Positions 1 to 14,350 are shown, counted from the stretch's first letter. The stretch: DNA of 64,000 nucleotides from Sapria himalayana (GCA_029783825.1 JAREIK010009633.1:22501-86500), one strand, 5' to 3'. Made by a program: numbers and translations. The notes: generated by a model not told the origin, from the sequence alone.

Positions 1-1746
1 GTTTGATTTTATTTCTCATGGGTTGTTGGATTGTTGTTGTGGATATATATTTTATTGTTCTCTTCTTCTTCTTCTTCTAATCTATGAAATTACAAATGTT
101 GGAAGTAGAATTACCCAACAGATAGTTAAATAGATAGATAGACAAAAATATATAGATAGATGGATAGATAGTTAGATAGACAGATAAATAGACAGAAAGA
201 TATATAGATTTTTAGATAGATATATAGTCAGATAAATATGCGGAAAGATAAAAAGATAGATAAACATGTAGTTAAACAATTAATTAGACAATTAGATAGT
301 CAGATAGATAGATAGATAGATAGATAGACAAATAGTTAGAAAAATAAATAGATACATAGGCAGATAGATAGACAAACATACATATAGACATATATATAAA
401 TAGATAGATAGTTAGTTAGAATGATAGATAGATAGACAGATAGATAGACAGATAGATAGATAGGAAGATAGATAGATAGATAGTTAGATAAATATACAGA
501 AAAATCTAAAGATAGATAGATAGATAGATAGACAAATAGATAGATAGATAGATAAACAAATAGATAGATAAATAGATAAATAGATAGATAGAGAGATAGA
601 TAGACATATAGATGGAAAAATAAACAAATATACAGATAGATAGATATAAAGTTAGATCGATACATTTAAAAATAGATAGATTGATTGATAGACAAATCAA
701 TAGATAGATAAATAGATAGATCGATAGATATATAGATAGTTAGATAGTTAGATATGCAGATAGATAGACAAATAGATAGAAAGATAGAAAAATAGACAAA
801 TAGATAGATAGACAGAAAGATTGATAGATAAATAAATAGATAGATAGACAAATTGATAGACAGATTGATAGACAGAAAGAAAGATTGACATATAGACAAA
901 TAGAAAGATAGATACATAGATAGATAGATAGATAGATTGATTAATTGACAGATTGATAAACTTAATGATAGAGTGATTGATATATATATTGATAGACAAA
1001 TTGATAGATAGATTTATAGATAGATAGATATATAGACAAATTGATATTCAGATTTATAAATGGATAGATAAATAGATAGACCGATGGATAGAAAGATTGA
1101 TAGAAAAATGGATTGATAGTGGGATAGATAAAACGACAAATAAATGGTTAGTTAGACAAATAGATAGATGGATAATTGATAGATAGATAGATGGATAGCT
1201 AGATGGATAGATCAATAGTTAGATAGACAGATAGATAGAACTATATATAGACATATATATAGATGATAGATAGATACATAGATCGATAGATATAAAGATA
1301 GATATAAAGATAGATATATAGACATATATGTAGATGCATAGATAGATAGATAGACAAATAGACCGATATAGATAGATAGATAGACAGATTGATAGCTAGA
1401 TAGATAGACAAATATATAGATACATAGATACACAGATATATAAATATATAGAGAAACATATTGATAGACATATTTATAGATAGATCGATAGATAGTTAGT
1501 TAGAGAGATAGATATACAAATAGATAGAGAGATACATAAAAAGTTACATAGACAGATTGATATATAGATTGATAGACATATAGATAGATAGATTGTTAGA
1601 CAGGTAGATTGATAGATAGTAAGATAAATTGATAGATAATTTGACAAATAGTTTGATAGATAAATAGATAGATTACTAGAGAGTTAGTTAGACAGATTGT
1701 TTTGACTGTTAGAGAGATAGTTTGATAGACAGATAGATTAACAGAT

Positions 1747-1804
<58 letters not shown>

Positions 1805-2141
1805 AAATAAATAGACAAATAGATAGAAATATAGATAGATAGATTGATAGACATACAAATAGATAGATAGATAGATATATACATAGATAGATAGATACAT
1901 AGATACATAGACTAATTGATATCTAGAATAATAGACATATAGATAAATAGAAAAATATAAAGACAAATAGATAGAAAGGTAGACATATAAATTGACAGAT
2001 TGATTAATTCACATATAAATAGACAGAGAGAGATATATATATATATAGATATATAGATAGACAGATAGATGGACAAACACATAAATTGACAAATAGACAA
2101 CTATTAGATTGACAAATTTACAAACAGATAGAAAGATATAT
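1..2141 (+). repeat. Degenerate GATA/GACA tetranucleotide array, segment 1
   Basis: The stretch is almost wholly built of GATA units mixed with GACA, AATA, GATT and AAAG variants, with GATA on the plus strand. A pure (AT)n tract of about 26 units lies at 1749-1801. The left side runs out of the window, so the array is longer than shown. Minus-strand open frames here encode only Y-L-S-I periodic peptides, because TATC repeats lack stops while plus-strand GATA repeats produce TAG in every frame. No gene is present. Confidence 0.97.
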
Positions 2142-2761
2142 CGACATAAAAGCTAAGATTATTTTTCTAGCTATTAAAAAATAATGCGTTGCTAATATAG
2201 AATAGCAATGGATTTTCTTCGAAATTTATCCAAAGCTAATGTACTCGTCGCAAAAAATTATCGAAAAATAAATTCACTAGCAAATTTTTGAATGCTGAAA
2301 TTCTCTAGCTAATTATCTTTTTTCCTTGTTAATTTTGATCATTATTAATGATAGTAATTAATATCTTTCGAATAAATATATACAAAAAATTACATAGCTA
2401 AATTAGAGAGGGAATAATCCCTAGCTATTTTCATTCCAAAACTATTTTCATAATTTTATTTTTTTTACAAAAATTTTTAATTACATTTTTAAAATTTTTA
2501 GATTAAATTGAATAAAAACATATACTAAAACTATTTTTTATAATTAAATAAAAGAAAAAGTATTTCTGATATTATTCTAATACAATAGTTACATAGTTAA
2601 AAAAATATATCATAGGTATATAATAATTTAAAATTAAATTATCATCCTTATCATTAGTTGGTGCATTTGTGCTAGCCTCTCCTACGTGATTTCTCTACTA
2701 GATCTCGATATGATATCTTTTACGTCAAGGCTGCTAACTATGACTCAATATAGGACATCTA
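2142..2761. other. Left subterminal region of element A
   Basis: This is AT-rich noncoding DNA containing TAGCTATT, TTGCTAATATAG, AAGCTAATG and CTAGCTAATT motifs between about 2165 and 2430. Such scattered short motifs near a CACTA end are typical TNPA-binding candidates. From 2440 to 2761 I see nothing but AT-rich sequence. Confidence 0.6.
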
Positions 2762-4515
2762 CTATTGCATTGCATTCATAATTTCTTTCATCTCATCATT
2801 CACTTTATTTATTTCCTGCTTTACTTCCTTCAAAAGAATAATCTACTAATCCTTCTCTTTCATTTCACTATCCATATATACAAATTATTCATTTGTTTTA
2901 ATTACTTGCTGTTCAACCACCCCATCCATCATTGTTGTGACAAAGGAACTAGAAATATGAGTTCAAAACTCACACCCTTTGAGCTGATGTCATACATTTG
3001 CTGCTTCTTCTAACATCCTATGGTCTTCAAATATATACGATCATAGTTATTTGGTTGAATTTTTATAGAATTCTTAACTGGTTGAGAATCAGCTATCATA
3101 CATTCCTCCACGAAGTCCTATGATAAAATATAATAAAATATTGTGCTATGTATCAATAAAATAAATCAAATATTTTTTTATTCCACACAACTTTCAAATT
3201 TTACTATAGTATTCAAAAGTTTATTAATATAATAGATTATTTATAGCAATCATCTGAGACATGTTGTCAACAAAGTTCCCATCTGCTTTCTTCACATGCA
3301 TCTTCTTAAAAATCATATAAAAATTGGGATCTTGACCAAATTCTCTGACCTAAAGTATGTATTTATTAAGTCAAATAATAATATATGTTGAAAAATTTTA
3401 GCTTTAATTCTAAAAACAAGCAAATATTTGAATTATTTGGACTATTAGGAAAATTTCGAAATATATAAATGGTTTAAAGTTATAAGTTGTACCAAATCTC
3501 GAGCATGCTCAATGCTCAATGCTCAACTTTGACCCTCATGTATCATGAGACATTCTAGTACTAGGTCTAGCTACCTCAGTCCTTCAGTTTTTGTTGGATA
3601 TCTCTGATTTTTTCTTCACTTTTGGCTCCAACCAATACTTAAGCCAATCGGGCCACTCATCCTCAGGTATTAAATCAGGCCTATCTTTTAGGATCTTCAA
3701 TTTATAGACAAAATTTGAGTACCATTTGGCAAATTTGCTCTCTCACAATGACTTTATCTATACATCAAATTGGTGTACCCATGTACACTAATTATATATA
3801 TATATATAATTCACAAAAAAACTATATTAATAACAATTACATAATTCTTTTATGCTTGAATATTAATCAACATAATAGTTAACTAATTAGATAATTAGTT
3901 TTTAATGCTTTTGTTTCTTTGTTTTACATGAAAGTCATAAAAGTTAGTATCTTTTGTTGATTGAGAAACTTTCTTCCATGAGAATACTTTGGAATCAACT
4001 ATTTTCTTGAATGACATCGTAATTATAGCCAAACACTTGTAAATAGAATGAAACTATTAAAATAATCAATTAATATTGAAAACAAGAAATTCATAACTAT
4101 ATCTAAAAACAAAATCTCTAACAGGGACATTGTAATTTTTTATTAAAGTAATATTTACATATTTATTATACCTCTCACCCACAATCTCTTTTACTAACTT
4201 AGCACAGCCTACAGGGAAAGCGACAACATTTGATGATGTCAATGGTGTTGTAAATGAGGAAACAACTAATGATGTAAAATGAGGTGTAAATGATGGTGAT
4301 GGATCAAAAGTGTGTGTAGGAGGGAGAATGGATGGGGGCCTTATATTTGATAAAGGTGTTGGTAAAGGTATCAATGATGGTGATGGTGATGGTGATGTTG
4401 AAGTCTAGATACGATGGGTATGAGATGATACTAACTATACAATAGGAATTAAAATACAAGATGAATCTCATCCATGTATGCATCCACGTACACCTCCACC
4501 ACACCCATTTTTTTA
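2762..4515 (-). pseudogene. Decayed TNPA-like gene (Transposase_24 type)
   Basis: TNPA-like proteins of plant CACTA elements bind the subterminal repeats. Downstream of TNPD on the same strand is a proline-, threonine- and serine-rich segment (PTPLSNIRPPSILPP, about 4370-4320). Next comes a Transposase_24-like block at about 3720-3590 (LKILKDRPDLIPEDEWPDWL, then VKKKSEISNKN). A second block at about 3345-3240 has REFGQDPNF and FKKMHVKKADGNFVDN. The tail at about 2860-2762 (LLKEVKQEINKVNDEMKEI) is probably a coiled coil. At least two stops interrupt the middle part (after SNKN and after SHDT), and more lie near the end. AT-rich gaps between blocks may be introns. The N-terminal start and exon limits are uncertain. 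Confidence 0.75.
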
Positions 4516-4691
4516 TGCGTCATCTACTGTACAAAAGTAAAAACATTGAACAAATAATACAGTTACAATGAAAACATAAATTGATATTGTATGATGAACA
4601 ATCATGCATTTAAAAATAACACACAACAATGGATTGAAACATAATATAGTATGTCTTTGAAACTATAATATTCTAATACAATTATAACAGT

Positions 4692-7600
4692 TTAATTATC
4701 GGTATCACTATCATCTTCTAATAAATCTTCTGACATTTCATCTGATTCTGATGAAAGTTCCAACTCATCTTTAGATAGAAAATGATCATCTTCATTTTTT
4801 ATTAGGACACCATATGAGTCAAATAAGTTTTCTAGATCTTCATCTAAATGCATAGTTTCAATATTATTTATATCATTTTCTTGAAATGCTAGTGCAATAG
4901 CTAAGTTTGCACTTCATTGTTGAGATATTGGTACTTCAAAATTTGATCAAGTTTTATTTTTTCAAATGGCCCACTAGTCACACTTATCACGAGAAAAACT
5001 CAGGAATGTATAATAATATACATGAGTGGCTTGAACTCCCATAATAAATGGCTCATATTGAATAACTCTCTGTTTATGATTAACATTCATAAGCTTATAA
5101 TACGAATGAATCTTTGTACCTGCATTTCTTGTAGGATCAAACCACTCATTTTTTAATAATACAATCCAATTATTTATTAGTCCATGATACTCCAACTCAA
5201 TAACTTTTACTATTTAACTATAATAATCAATCTCATCCACACTATAACTTGAGCCTTTAATGTATACACCACTATTTATAGTTGCTTTAGAAGAACCATG
5301 CCCTATTGTATGAAATTAATATTCATTGACAAAATACCCATGATAGGTCGTCTCATATCTAGATGGAACTTTACTTAGATAATGTATGAATATGTTAGAA
5401 TTTTCATTTTAAGGATCATTTGTATGTTGCATAAATTCAACAAATTATATTAAAAAATATAAGATACTAATAAATCATATTATTCAAAAAATTAAGGCTT
5501 AATAATTCTCACATAGTTCTTGAACCAATTCACAAATTCTATTTCTAGCATAGAATCAACATCATTGCTCGGAATGGTTGGTTGCCTATATTTTAACTGC
5601 TCAACATAAACACTGCACATATACTAACAAAGAGAGAATAATGGATATCAATTTCTAATTATTCCTATTCAGGACAAAATTATCCTATGATTAAACTAGC
5701 TACCATTTTTTGAATAACATAGCTTTGGGTATACATACTCAATATATAGTGCAACCTCCTCACAATTAACTAAGACATAGCACTGGGTTTCTTTGTACTC
5801 TTCATCTATCATATATCTTTTCTTTGCTCTTCCAATTACTCTTCCAAGGTGCTTGAAGATAGATAGCTTGTCCTTAGATTTATCTTCTACTAGCACATGG
5901 CCTTCATTATTCCAAGGCACATTTATATTTTTTGTATTAACAAGTTCCTCAAAATAATAAGAACAAAAAGATGATGCACTACTAAATATGCATTACAAAT
6001 TGAACCTTCAAATTTTTCCTTGTTTCTAACATTCAATTTCAACTTATGAAGATACCTACAACCATTAATTTAGGTCTCAATTAAATCAAATTACAATATT
6101 AATTTATGCTTGAAATAATTAAACAGAGCTACTTATATATATTTACCTTTCAAAAGGATACATCCACCTGTATTGCACTGGCTAGGCTATACTTCCTTCA
6201 AAAGCCAAATGGATCAGCAAATGCTCCATTGTGTCAAAAAAACTTGGTAAGAATATCTGTTCAAGCTTACACAGAATGAGAGGTATGTCATTCTCTAGTC
6301 TCACCATGTCATCTATCTTGATTGTGATTGTGGTTAGCTATTTAATGAATAAACTAAGTTCTAATAGGACCTTCCAAACACTTAGAGAAAGTATTTCATG
6401 GAAAACAATTAGTATTAATCTATGCATAAATACATGCTAGTCATGCCTTTTTATTCCAAATAACTTAAGCTTCTTCATATCCACACATTTGCCCATATTT
6501 GACACATATCCATTAAGAAATTTCAAATTTTTAACCCATTCACACAATGTTTGTCTTGGCTTTATATTAAGTGTGTAACAAGCTTTAGGGTATTTTTCTA
6601 TAGCCTCATTCTGTTTCAATTCAAGGTACCAATAGACATCATTCAACTCTTATCTTGATTATAAAGTGTCATTTATTTATCCATCTACATTTAGGACAAT
6701 GTTTAAAATATTGTTAAGCACATTTTTTTTAATATGCATTACATCCAAGTTAAGACAAATTAAATTGGACTTCCAATTGGGGAAGTCCCAATAAATACTA
6801 CATTTCTTTCAGGCAAATATTTTGCATATCAATCCATTAATTCTAATAGCTTTCAGTAACCTTCTTCAGACCCAGACTCTAAATCTTTGTCAAGATATCA
6901 TCTCTTGAACATACAACTGCTGGAACTATCATCTTTTTTTTATTTTTTTGAAATGCATGCAGTTCTATTTATATGGAATGGATGATTTGTAGGTAGAAAT
7001 TTATTATGGTTAACAAATAATGTCAATTTATCACTGAATATGATAGTAAAAGAATCATACTTGTCCATGCAATACGAGCATACTAATTGTCCTACATTAT
7101 TCCAACCATATAATATTGAATATTATGGAAAACCACTTACCATCCACATAAGGGCCACCCGCATAATGCAAATATGCTTTTTGAGATGTCATATGTATTC
7201 ATGCCAACATCCCACAAATAATTAAACTTAACTTAAGAAGGCTGTGAAAAAAAATACAACATGTCTTTCAGATTTTAGGCCATGGAACAAATATTGGCTG
7301 AAACATATATTGCTCCTTCATAAATAACTATGGAGGCAAATTGTAAGGTGTCACTATCAATAGCCATGTAGGATACAATTATCCAGATTGGCCAAATGGC
7401 CAAAAACCATCAGTGCAGAGACCCAATCTCACATTTCGACTTTCAGCAACAAAATCTTGATGTATATGATTAAAATGCTTCTAAGCAAGTGAATCTGATG
7501 GATGATGCATCACCCCATGTTCAACCTCATGCTCAGAATTCTACCTAATATCATGTGTTGTACCATTTGATGCATATAATCTCTACAATCAAGGAAATAA

Positions 7601-8410
7601 AAAGAAGTAATATATCTTTTTATATGAAACTTTCATCTTTTGTCGCATATCTGCGACACGAGGAGTCTTTTTAAACCAATGGTGATCACAAAACTTATAG
7701 ATAATTAAATCATTATCACCATCCAAATATAATATACATCCATTGAAATAATAATATATTCTTTTCACTAGTAGACCCATACCTCATAGTAACTTTTTAG
7801 TACTGTAAAAGTTGTTAGCGACAAATTTATTATCCAGAACAACCTCTTTCATCAGTTCTATAACCTGATCAAATAATTTCATAGACATATAATTTTCTAA
7901 CTTCATGCTCATAAGTCAAGTCACAAGTGACAATTGTGAATCTTTTTTACAACTTGGCCACAACCAATTATCTACAGCTTGAAGCTTATCATAAAATTTC
8001 TTAGCTTCAGGATTAGGTGGTTCATCTATATAATTCATATTAAAGTTAGCACCAGTAGCTTCAATGACCATTCCATGGTATGTGTTTGATGTTTCTTCAC
8101 TACATACATATGATCCAGTACCCTCATTTTGGTCAATATTCATAGCCATTGTACTTTCTCCTATATAAATCAAAACAAAATAATTTAGTACAAAGACATA
8201 TTTAGCCACATGGTATCTAATAAGGTTTACATCACGTAAAGACATATTCTAACACTTGCTGTTATTACATGGAAACTTAATTTTATCTCTGTACATCCAT
8301 ATCGATTGACTACAAGCAAATTTGATGAAAGTTTCTAGCTCACTCAAAAAATCTTTATTCAAAATTCTATCCATAAATTGTTTGTACATCCACTGATGAT
8401 CTGAATTCAT
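4692..8410 (-). pseudogene. Decayed CACTA TNPD transposase (tnp2 family)
   Basis: TNPD is the catalytic transposase of CACTA elements. Reading the minus strand from ATG at 8410, a transposase-associated domain (Transpos_assoc) is recognisable (HQWMYK, FIKFACSQ, IKFPCNN), interrupted by one TAG after KC. Then comes the tnp2 (Transposase_21) core: EPPNPEAKKFYDKL, NVRLGLCTDGF, VTPYNLPP and a C-x2-C stretch with SYCMDKYDSFT and FLPTNHPF, between about 8010 and 6940. A DUF4218-like part follows (CEWVKNLKFLNGYVSN at about 6520; EDIPLILCKLEQIF near 6260; PVQYRWMYPFER near 6160; NEGHVLVEDKSKDKLSIF near 5880), then a DUF4216-like part (NEWFDPTRNAGTKIHSYYK, about 5150-5090). An acidic tail ends at TAA 4694-4692. 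Several stops lie in frame, for example at 7918-7916, and at least one frameshift falls near 5940. It cannot make a full protein, though domain order and spacing are still clear. Confidence 0.88.
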
Positions 8411-8595
8411 TTTTCACTTTTATATTTGCAAAGAATTATGCTCAATCATAATCCTGAATGAAACATACAATTAAATTCATATAATACTATTACTTAAATA
8501 AAATCAATTATAGATGAATTTATAAAGATAAAATATCATGAACATCTAGGCAATGCATTTGTATAATCTACATGAAGAAATAGAGCATTATTAGC

Positions 8596-8844
8596 ATGCT
8601 AAAGGTGAAAGATATCATGCTATTGTTAGATGAAGGGAGGATGTCTCTTCTAGTGCACCAATCAAAGCCACACAAAAAGGCAAGAATTAGGAGAACACAA
8701 GAATCAAGTGAAAGTTCAAGAAAGGGAAGCAAAAAAAAAAGAAATTACAAGTTTGAAGGAGTAAAATTCTCACTTCTCAATGAAGATCAAAGATCAAAAT
8801 TTCAATTGTTATTAAACTCAATCTTTGAATATAAACATAAATAG
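8596..8844 (+). CDS. Unrecognised short basic open frame inside element A
   Basis: This 82-codon plus-strand frame runs opposite to TNPD and starts 186 bp upstream of the TNPD start. Its middle is a lysine-, arginine- and serine-rich stretch (RRTQESSESSRKGSKKKRNY), followed by a less biased segment ending FQLLLNSIFEYKHK. Base composition is AT-rich but less degenerate than its flanks. Beyond the stop, the same frame continues with several stops, so it may be the start of a decayed gene or simply chance. No family is recognised. Promoter and ribosome-context evidence is absent. Confidence 0.2.
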   Translation: MLKVKDIMLLLDEGRMSLLVHQSKPHKKARIRRTQESSESSRKGSKKKRNYKFEGVKFSLLNEDQRSKFQLLLNSIFEYKHK

Positions 8845-11265
8845 GAAAGAAAAACTAAATGGAACGAAGTTCAAATTCTAAGAACTCTTGGAAAATGAAT
8901 TAATGAAGAATTCCAACATTAAAAATAATAAATATGGACTAGAAAACATATCATACAAAGTATTAAACTAGATTTCATAGATGTGAAGCAGCCTAAAATT
9001 TCAAATTTCTAGCCTTACAAATATGGACTAATTAGAGATATGAACAAATATAAGCATTAACATTAACATATTTTATGGAAAACTACAATCAAAAATAGTT
9101 TGCTAAAGAAAATTGAATGAGATAAGAAGAATAAAAATTAAGCAAAACTAGTTGACTATAGAGATCTTAGTAATTCTATCATATCCTACATTAAGTTTAC
9201 TAACAAGATAGAGATTAGAAATCGATGAATATAATCTGGTAAAACTAGAGCTTAATATTAAAGAAAGACATGACTGAAACACTAAGAGCAAAGGCCAAAG
9301 AAATGCATAAATAAATAGTTAATTGAAGTAGTAGCCTAAGGACACGCCATCTTATGAACTAAAGAACTACCAAAAAAATACCAGTGCAAAAGAAATTTAT
9401 CCTAATATTTGAGTAATTTACTTAATGATTATTTACATACACATCAATTCAAACTTAAATGATACGAAGGATGGCAACTTATTAATTTAGAAAAAATTAT
9501 AGATATGAGTATCACTTATATATTTTTGCCGATTAGATATTTAATTGAGAAATTAATTTTTGTTTTGAAAAGCCTATTTTCATTTTCTATGATGGTTGTT
9601 AGCTCACATAATATGTTATTTTCAATTTAATCTTTTATGAAAAGAATGAACACATAAAAGTATATGTTTATCAAAGAAAAGATTTAAAAAATCTATATTT
9701 TGGCAAGAGCAGCCCGAGTGAGCTATTTTCACAATGCCCAAATAGTCAATGAGCAAATCAACTACATGGCTACACCACTTTTTTTAAAAGATTCTAAAAT
9801 AGGTTAATTAATTTAATCAACCAAAAAATTGGCTATGATTGCAAAAAAATTATAAAATTATTTATTATACTCATATTATAATGTTACATCAAAACAAAAC
9901 TTTGAAAATATGTAAATGACAAAAAATACAATGATACATATAAATATAAACAAAAAACTATACACACACACATGTGTGTATGTGTGTGTGCATCATATAT
10001 CAAGGGTATCATTAAATGCACAAAAAAATATATGTTAACATACGCTACATCTAAAATAGCTGAAAAAAAATAAAAGAAAAATATAAGCTATATCAAGAGT
10101 ATCATATATCAATAGTATCATATTATGCATTAATGATAATTTTTTATTTTTGTTTATTATTAAATTTTTATTGCTAAATATTGAAATTAACAAAAAATAT
10201 ACTACTAGAATAACATTAAATCTAAAATATCACACCAATATTAAAGATATTTTTTGCATATGGATATTTAAATCCAATAAACAATTTTAATTAAAAATCA
10301 TTACTTTGATATTTTGATTATCAATAATAATTGTAATCAATATAAGATCATAGTCAAGTTTTTAAAAATCATTAGTAAATGACGTGTTTCATCTTGTTTT
10401 ATTTTTTTAAAAAAATCATTATACACAAAATAAATCACCATGCATGATCAGTGTGTGCTTTGAGAATGCATGATATCTAATAAAACACAATGAAAAAAAT
10501 TTTACAAGATGTTTGTTCCCCTGCTTACAATAATGTATAGTCTGACTTGGGTTCTTAGTGTTCTACACCCCCAATTTCTCCATCAAGTGTGCTTGTATTC
10601 TATATACTAATATTAGATAGATATAATAAAGTCTTAGTGTAGTGAATTTTTTTCAATAGTACTATTAAACAAGAATTAATATCAGGCCAAAAAAACTAAA
10701 AAAAATTCATCATCATCCACCAACAAAAATTAAAGCCTCAACAAACTATCAGCATGAGCAATGATAGCAAAATTAACGGTTATGGTTAAGCTGTACCTTC
10801 TTTTCTGAGAAAAATATAAAAGTTTCATACTATAACCACAAAAACTTGATTAGTAGATAAATTTACACAGGTTCATATTCATCTTCTTTACTGGACAAAA
10901 ATTGTAAAATATAAAAACCATAAATTAAAATATAAGTTATAACTTGAATTTTAAAAATTACAGCACCTTGCTCTTCTTCACCTCTTGTTATTATTTTTTT
11001 CATCCTCTTTTACTATTCTTCTTTGAATTTCACAGCTAGCACACTTTCTGTTGATTTGAAATCCACTAAGCCTTAAAAAAATAATCATTAAAATAAAAAA
11101 GTTCACACTGCCAATTTATCATTAAGACATAAAACCTCAACAAAAACACACTTTTAGCTCACAAATAATTTTAAATTTGCAAAACTCATTTCTAATTAGT
11201 AATGAGTTTTGAAAATAAATAAAAAATACATAGAAAGAGATAGAGAGAGAGAGAGAGAGAGTTGG

Positions 11266-11390
11266 TCTTTGTTTAATACGTATCTTTGAAATGATGTGCG
11301 ATGGTGGCATGTTTTGAGAGATGTTCTTTGTTTGATATGGTTTTTCGAAATGATGCTGTGATGATGGTGTGTTCTGAGAGTCAACTCAAT
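11266..11390 (+). repeat. Two imperfect 59-bp direct repeats
   Basis: Two copies start at about 11266 and 11325. They share TCTTTGTTT, then TTTGAAATGATG or TTCGAAATGATG, a GATG-rich middle and TTCTGAGAG or TTTTGAGAG at the end. A short (GA)n run at about 11241-11260 precedes them. The function is unknown. The patch is more GC-rich than the surrounding leader. Confidence 0.7.
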
Positions 11391-12479
11391 GGTTTTTCAG
11401 AAGTGAACTGACCTAATTATGTAGAGATGGCCAGACTAGGGAGTGATGGGTCAGAGACTGAAAATATTAGAAAACAAAATTATTTAATATTTAACCATTA
11501 ATTATATTATTTAATAAATAAATAAATTTATGGTTAATAGCTTATGAAATTTTTTTAGTTATTTTTTATAATATTATTTATAAATTAATCAAATAAATTT
11601 CAGAAATAAAAAAATTAATTTATGGTTATTACAATGGAGAAAATAAATAATATTACTAATAACCATGAAAACTTTTAATTGGAAATTAAATTTTCATATT
11701 ATTTCATTTATTAAAAAAAACATATTATTTCATATAACCATGAATATATTGTATAAATGTATAACCATTCAAAATTTATAACATCTCAATTAAATAAAAA
11801 ATAAATAACCAAGTAAATAATGAACAAGGAACATATTAAATAATATTCATACAAATAAAAAAATATCTGACCATAACAATAAAAATATATAATCTTAACA
11901 TTATCCAAAAAAATAAAATTAAAATTAATTACCCACAAATATAACTTACAAAAATAAGAGTACAAATAAATCCAAAAATAAAAAAAAAAGACAAAAGCAA
12001 CCAAATTTAAACTTGTATATTACTATTACAAGTGATATTAGATAATTTTTTAGTAGCTATTTCAATATTTAAAAAACAAGAAGAAAATATTAAGCAAATA
12101 ATAATTTTATATACTATGATTATTAACTTCTGAGTTAATATCATACATCTAAGTAAAAAGATTAGTTATGAAAACTATAGTACATAACAAAGAAGAAGTA
12201 TCAATAACAATTTTTAAAAAAAGATTTGTTTACTTCTTTAAAGTAAGTATCATGATAGAGGAGCTCTATGAAGACTCCTAAATGACAATGAAAATTGACT
12301 TGCCTCCCTCAATTCCCAATAATACTCTCGGCCTCATTCATAGATAAAACTACAAATATCCATATATGATATATCATTTTTTCATATGATATATACATTA
12401 TAGAGATATTCTATTTTGTATGCATACAAGTATCATATTGCACATCACTATTCTCTTAGTTGCACATTTATATCAAAGT

Positions 12480-13060
12480 ATACACTTTTATATATAATGT
12501 GATATGATTATATAAATGTATTAGTGTTTAGATATAATGTTGTGTCTAAAATATTTTTATAAAAGTTACATATATATATATATATATGCGTGTGTGTGTA
12601 AATATTTATATCACAATTATAAATATAAACATTATAAATATTATATATTTTTACAAATATTATTTCACAATTATAAATATTTTTATATCTGTAACACTTT
12701 TATAAATATTATATAGTATATATATCACAATTATATAAACATTATAAATATTATATATTTTTATAAAAATTTATATGCTATATAAATATTTATAAATATG
12801 TATACATATTTTATATGTTATATAAACAATTATATAAATGGATAGTATTATGTAAATGTTGTATAAATATTTATAAACATGTATACATATGTATAAATAT
12901 TTATATATAACATTTATATGTTTATATAAACATATCAATGTTTATAATGTTATATGTTTATATATATTATATATTAGAGTAATATGATTATAAAAATGTA
13001 TAAATATTTATATATAATGTTATATGTTTATAATATTTATATAAATATTATATTACTTTA
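12480..13060. repeat. AT-rich block of TATAAATATT-type repeats with palindromes
   Basis: The block repeats short motifs such as TTATAAATATT, TGTTATATGTTTATA and AATGTATAAATATTTATA in loose tandem. It contains the perfect 20-bp palindrome ATATGTTTATATAAACATAT at 12916-12935, which also occurs in element B at 26851-26870. No coding potential is visible. Confidence 0.7.
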
Positions 13061-14350
13061 AATCGGGAATACTATTTTCCAAAATATTATACCTCTCATG
13101 CTAGAGTGTTTTTGAAGATAGATGTTTTGATATTTTTTTTTATTTTTTTTTTCAAATCATGAAATTAATTAGAGCAATAATACTATTTTTTGAGTTTACC
13201 ATAATGTAGAAATCTTTTATTTTGATGTATTTTTTAATATGAAAATTTACTTATGTAGTTACTTTTTAAAAAAATATTATTCTAATGCACCATTACATAA
13301 TTTTTCTCTACGTCTAATAACACCTAACAACAATAAAAAAATATTTTCAAACAATATTAAACTAGCAAAACGAATAATTTACTAATTAGCATCACCATGA
13401 TTAGCTCATATTTTATATTTAATTGTGGATGATATCTTTTTTTTACATGAAAAAAAATTAATTGTTTCTTTAATTTTATCAAAATTAAAGAGGTTGTGAA
13501 AAAAAACATGAACAATATCAAATTTAATGATTTGATTTTATCAAGATTATACAATATCAACAATTCTTTCACTAATTATGAAATATTCTTGATTATTTGA
13601 GTATTCTAATTTGAGTTGAATATATGTTTTAAGCAAAAGATTAATAATTTTTATAATTTTAAAATATAATCTTTAAATATTATCTCGTTAATAAAATAAA
13701 AATTTATTATATTTTAACATTATACAAAGCCAACTTGAAAATTCAAGTAGCATAACCTGAGTAGGTATTCACTTGCAATCTAAGCAATGAAGTTCTAGGT
13801 TGAGTATTTTAGACCTAATAAATCAATATGAATAACCAAACTCTCTGAGATATTAGTTTTGCCTAACTTAATTGCCAATTAAACTAATAAATATTTTGGC
13901 TTTACCCAAAATATCATCTCTAACACAAGCACAATAAAGAGTCAAAACTTCTATCACTTGTAAACTCTTTTGAATCATGCATCAAAAAATATATGATTTG
14001 CTTTTAATTAAATTGTTTATGAATAAATAAAACATATTGTGTTAAACAATAATTTAAACAATAAGATTTAAAAGAACACTGACATTTCATCCTCTGCATT
14101 ATTTGTGATCAACTAACATTCATAAAAATTTTATATAATCCTAATATCAATTTTTTCTCAAGTAAGATTGGTATTTATGTTGTATGTATGTTGACTTTAA
14201 TGGAAGTTGAGATTACTATTCAATTGGTTTTCATGGTTTATGGTGTTGTAAATAAAGGCTAACCAACCTATTTCCAATTTTTAAATATCTATAACCTAAT
14301 TTATGCATATTTTATTTAAAATATTTACATTCAAACATGTTGTAGAACTA

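Larger units (their letters stand above)
8411..14350. other. Long AT-rich leader region of element A
   Basis: Nearly 6 kb upstream of the TNPD remnant has no convincing gene. A plus-strand open frame at 8596-8844 is basic and S/R/K-rich (SSESSRKGSKKKR), and its frame continues through stops to about 8990; I do not recognise it. A slightly GC-richer patch lies at 11260-11480. A TATAAATATT-rich block fills 12480-13060. The rest is AT-rich filler with short A or T runs. Small open frames at 11786, 13357 and elsewhere look like chance frames. Confidence 0.55.

Noticed and set aside
2765..3013. Plus-strand 82-codon hydrophobic frame
   Set aside because: It is antisense to the coiled-coil end of the TNPA-like remnant; the F/L/I/H-rich peptide comes from complementing E/K-rich codons.
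6231..6440. Plus-strand 69-codon frame
   Set aside because: It is the antisense shadow of the conserved TNPD segment that reads EDIPLILCKLEQIF on the minus strand.
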